This document shows positions 20,891 through 22,128 of a DNA stretch of 22,128 nt, one piece after another. Under the pieces are notes generated by a model. That model was not told where the DNA came from. It ran no database searches and saw only the letters and a program-made list of their open reading frames with translations. The stretch is taken from NCBI GenBank assembly GCA_964650405.1, contig CAZYTO010000060.1, positions 1-22,128 of the forward strand. The letters are read 5' to 3'. Origin of the DNA: CAZYTO01 sp964650405. Its GTDB lineage: Bacteria; Acidobacteriota; Thermoanaerobaculia; Gp7-AA8. Position numbers and translations under genes: made by a program. Position 1 is the stretch's first letter; each line of letters begins with the position of its first letter.

Positions 20891-22128
20891 TCACCAGATC
20901 GTCCCCACCCGCTGGAAGTCGCTGCGGGAGAGCGGCGATTGCCAGGAGCGGGAGCGCCAGAGGAGCTCGAGTCGCGGAGCGCGCTCGAGAAGGCGGTTGC
21001 GCAGGACGGCGACCTTCTCCACCCCCAGTGCGGTGCCGAGCTCGCCGGCGATGGCGGCGTTGCGCGCCTCCCGAAGGAACCAGGGAACGGAGTGCATCCG
21101 GGCCGTGCTCCAGGGCCGCCATTCGAAACCGCGCTGGGGCGGCGTATCCGCCGTGAGCTCGCCGCGCAGGAAGAGGAAGTAGTCGGCGGCCACGAAGTCG
21201 TCGAACGGGACGCGGGCCAGCGGACCGCTGGAGTGCCGGGCCTCGAGCAGCTCGGCATGAACCGACAGCACGCGCCGCTTCTCCGTCACCTCGTCCAGCG
21301 CCTCCAGCAGCTCCGAGGCGCAGCCGTAGGACACGGCGTGCGGCGTGTGCCAGCCCGCGGCGTTGGCCACCACCAGCCGCTGGTCGAGGAGGTCCCCGAT
21401 GACGTCCCACCGCCGGCGCGCCAGCAGGGCCGCGACGAGGGTCACCACCATCTCGTGTCCGACGAAGCGGTAGTAGTCGAAGTCGCGGGGATCGAAGCGC
21501 TCGCCGTTGGCCGGAGGACCGTAGCGCTCGATGATGCCGTGCAGCGCCTTGTAGAGCGCGATGGTCACGCCGGCGTCCACGGCCGCCGCGGCAGCCTCCG
21601 CGAGGCGGGTGAACTCCTCCACGGCGGGCGCGCTGCCGTCGATGGCCGCCAGCAGCTCCGTCACGCTGCCACCCGCGCGGAAACCGCGCGGCTCGTGCTC
21701 CGCCAGCATCCGCTCCACCTCGACGATGGCCCGGCTGACGATGGCCACCCGCTTCGGCCGCGAGCCCTGCACGGCGTCGATGGCCGTGTCGATGGGATCG
21801 CCGGCCGCGTCCTGTCCCTCGCCCTCCCCCGGCTCGCGCAGCAGTCCGGTGCGCAGGGCGTGGGTCACCGCTTCGCGGCGCGAGCGGACGCCCAGCTTCG
21901 AGTAGATGTTGTGCAGGTGGGTCTTGACGGTCTGCGTCCAGATGCCTAGCTCGCGGGCGATGTCCTTGTTGCTGAGGCGCTGGGAGAGGAGGCGGAGCAC
22001 CTGCGACTCGCGCTCGGTGAGCGCCTCGATGGACGTCGTCTCGCGGCGCAGCTCGCGGGCCAGCTTGTGGATGCGCGTCCCGACCAGCGACATCATCCGC
22101 GCCGAGGCGGTGGCGTGGCGCAGGCGGG
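20891..22128 (-). CDS. LuxR-type regulator with large uncharacterised C-terminal region, 5' end outside window
   Basis: A LuxR/GerE helix-turn-helix spans about residues 26-83 counted from the ATG at 22096: LTERESQVLRLLSQRLSNKD, then TQTVKTHLHNIYSKLGVRS, with the family glutamate E30 and the recognition helix at 54-66. Most LuxR proteins carry this domain at the C-terminus. Here about 300 residues follow it, mostly helical with many W and Y, which I do not recognise. The ATG at 22096 has no Shine-Dalgarno and the frame stays open, in protein-like sequence, to the window edge, so the real start is probably outside and an N-terminal domain is missing from view. The target is unknown. Confidence 0.82.
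   Translation of the reverse strand, partial: RLRHATASARMMSLVGTRIHKLARELRRETTSIEALTERESQVLRLLSQRLSNKDIARELGIWTQTVKTHLHNIYSKLGVRSRREAVTHALRTGLLREPGEGEGQDAAGDPIDTAIDAVQGSRPKRVAIVSRAIVEVERMLAEHEPRGFRAGGSVTELLAAIDGSAPAVEEFTRLAEAAAAAVDAGVTIALYKALHGIIERYGPPANGERFDPRDFDYYRFVGHEMVVTLVAALLARRRWDVIGDLLDQRLVVANAAGWHTPHAVSYGCASELLEALDEVTEKRRVLSVHAELLEARHSSGPLARVPFDDFVAADYFLFLRGELTADTPPQRGFEWRPWSTARMHSVPWFLREARNAAIAGELGTALGVEKVAVLRNRLLERAPRLELLWRSRSWQSPLSRSDFQRVGTIW

Overview
The window is a GC-rich stretch of a Gram-negative, respiring bacterium. Two OmpA-type peptidoglycan-binding proteins imply an outer membrane. The best guess is Acidobacteriota, from the gene order, the c subunit with a signal-peptide-like N-terminus and the domain make-up. 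That assignment is inference and no rRNA or marker phylogeny is available here. No tRNA, rRNA, CRISPR array, transposase or prophage gene was found.

Layout. Positions 37-1363 (- strand) hold a secreted protein of unknown function split into two frames, probably by one frameshift. Then come about 500 bases without a gene and a small membrane protein (1873-2259). The core, 2317-16612, is one long minus-strand respiratory block. In transcription order it is nuoA-B-C-D-H-I-J-K-L-M-N and then atpZ, an atpI-like gene, atpB and atpE, closed by a hairpin-plus-T-run terminator at 2262-2295. A good sigma70-type promoter (TTGACT, 16 bases, TACAAT) lies just ahead of nuoA. NuoN and atpZ overlap, so complex I and the membrane sector of ATP synthase appear to be co-transcribed. 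NuoE, nuoF and nuoG and the remaining ATP synthase genes are not in the window. Upstream lies a MidA/NDUFAF7-type methyltransferase, whose mitochondrial relative methylates the NuoD counterpart. Divergent from it are two tandem ompA-like genes. An 850-base palindrome-rich region follows, then a small coiled-coil/winged-helix gene and, on the other strand, a LuxR-type regulator that runs off the window edge.

Two things stand out. First, NuoB and NuoC each carry the same extra C-terminal four-cysteine module (CX2CX3CX17C), which predicts two extra Fe-S centres near the quinone module. Second, many of the intergenic gaps, and a few coding ends, hold fold-back repeats. Most of these are built from 7- or 8-base units, with a different unit at different places: AGTGGTT, AGAAGGC, GGCGAGC, ACGCGGAG, CCTTCCAG, and TCGCTTAG as a plain tandem array. 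Where the two arms of a fold-back differ in length, they often differ by a whole unit. This looks like a genome-wide class of short-period palindromic repeat that has also entered the nuoM and midA reading frames.
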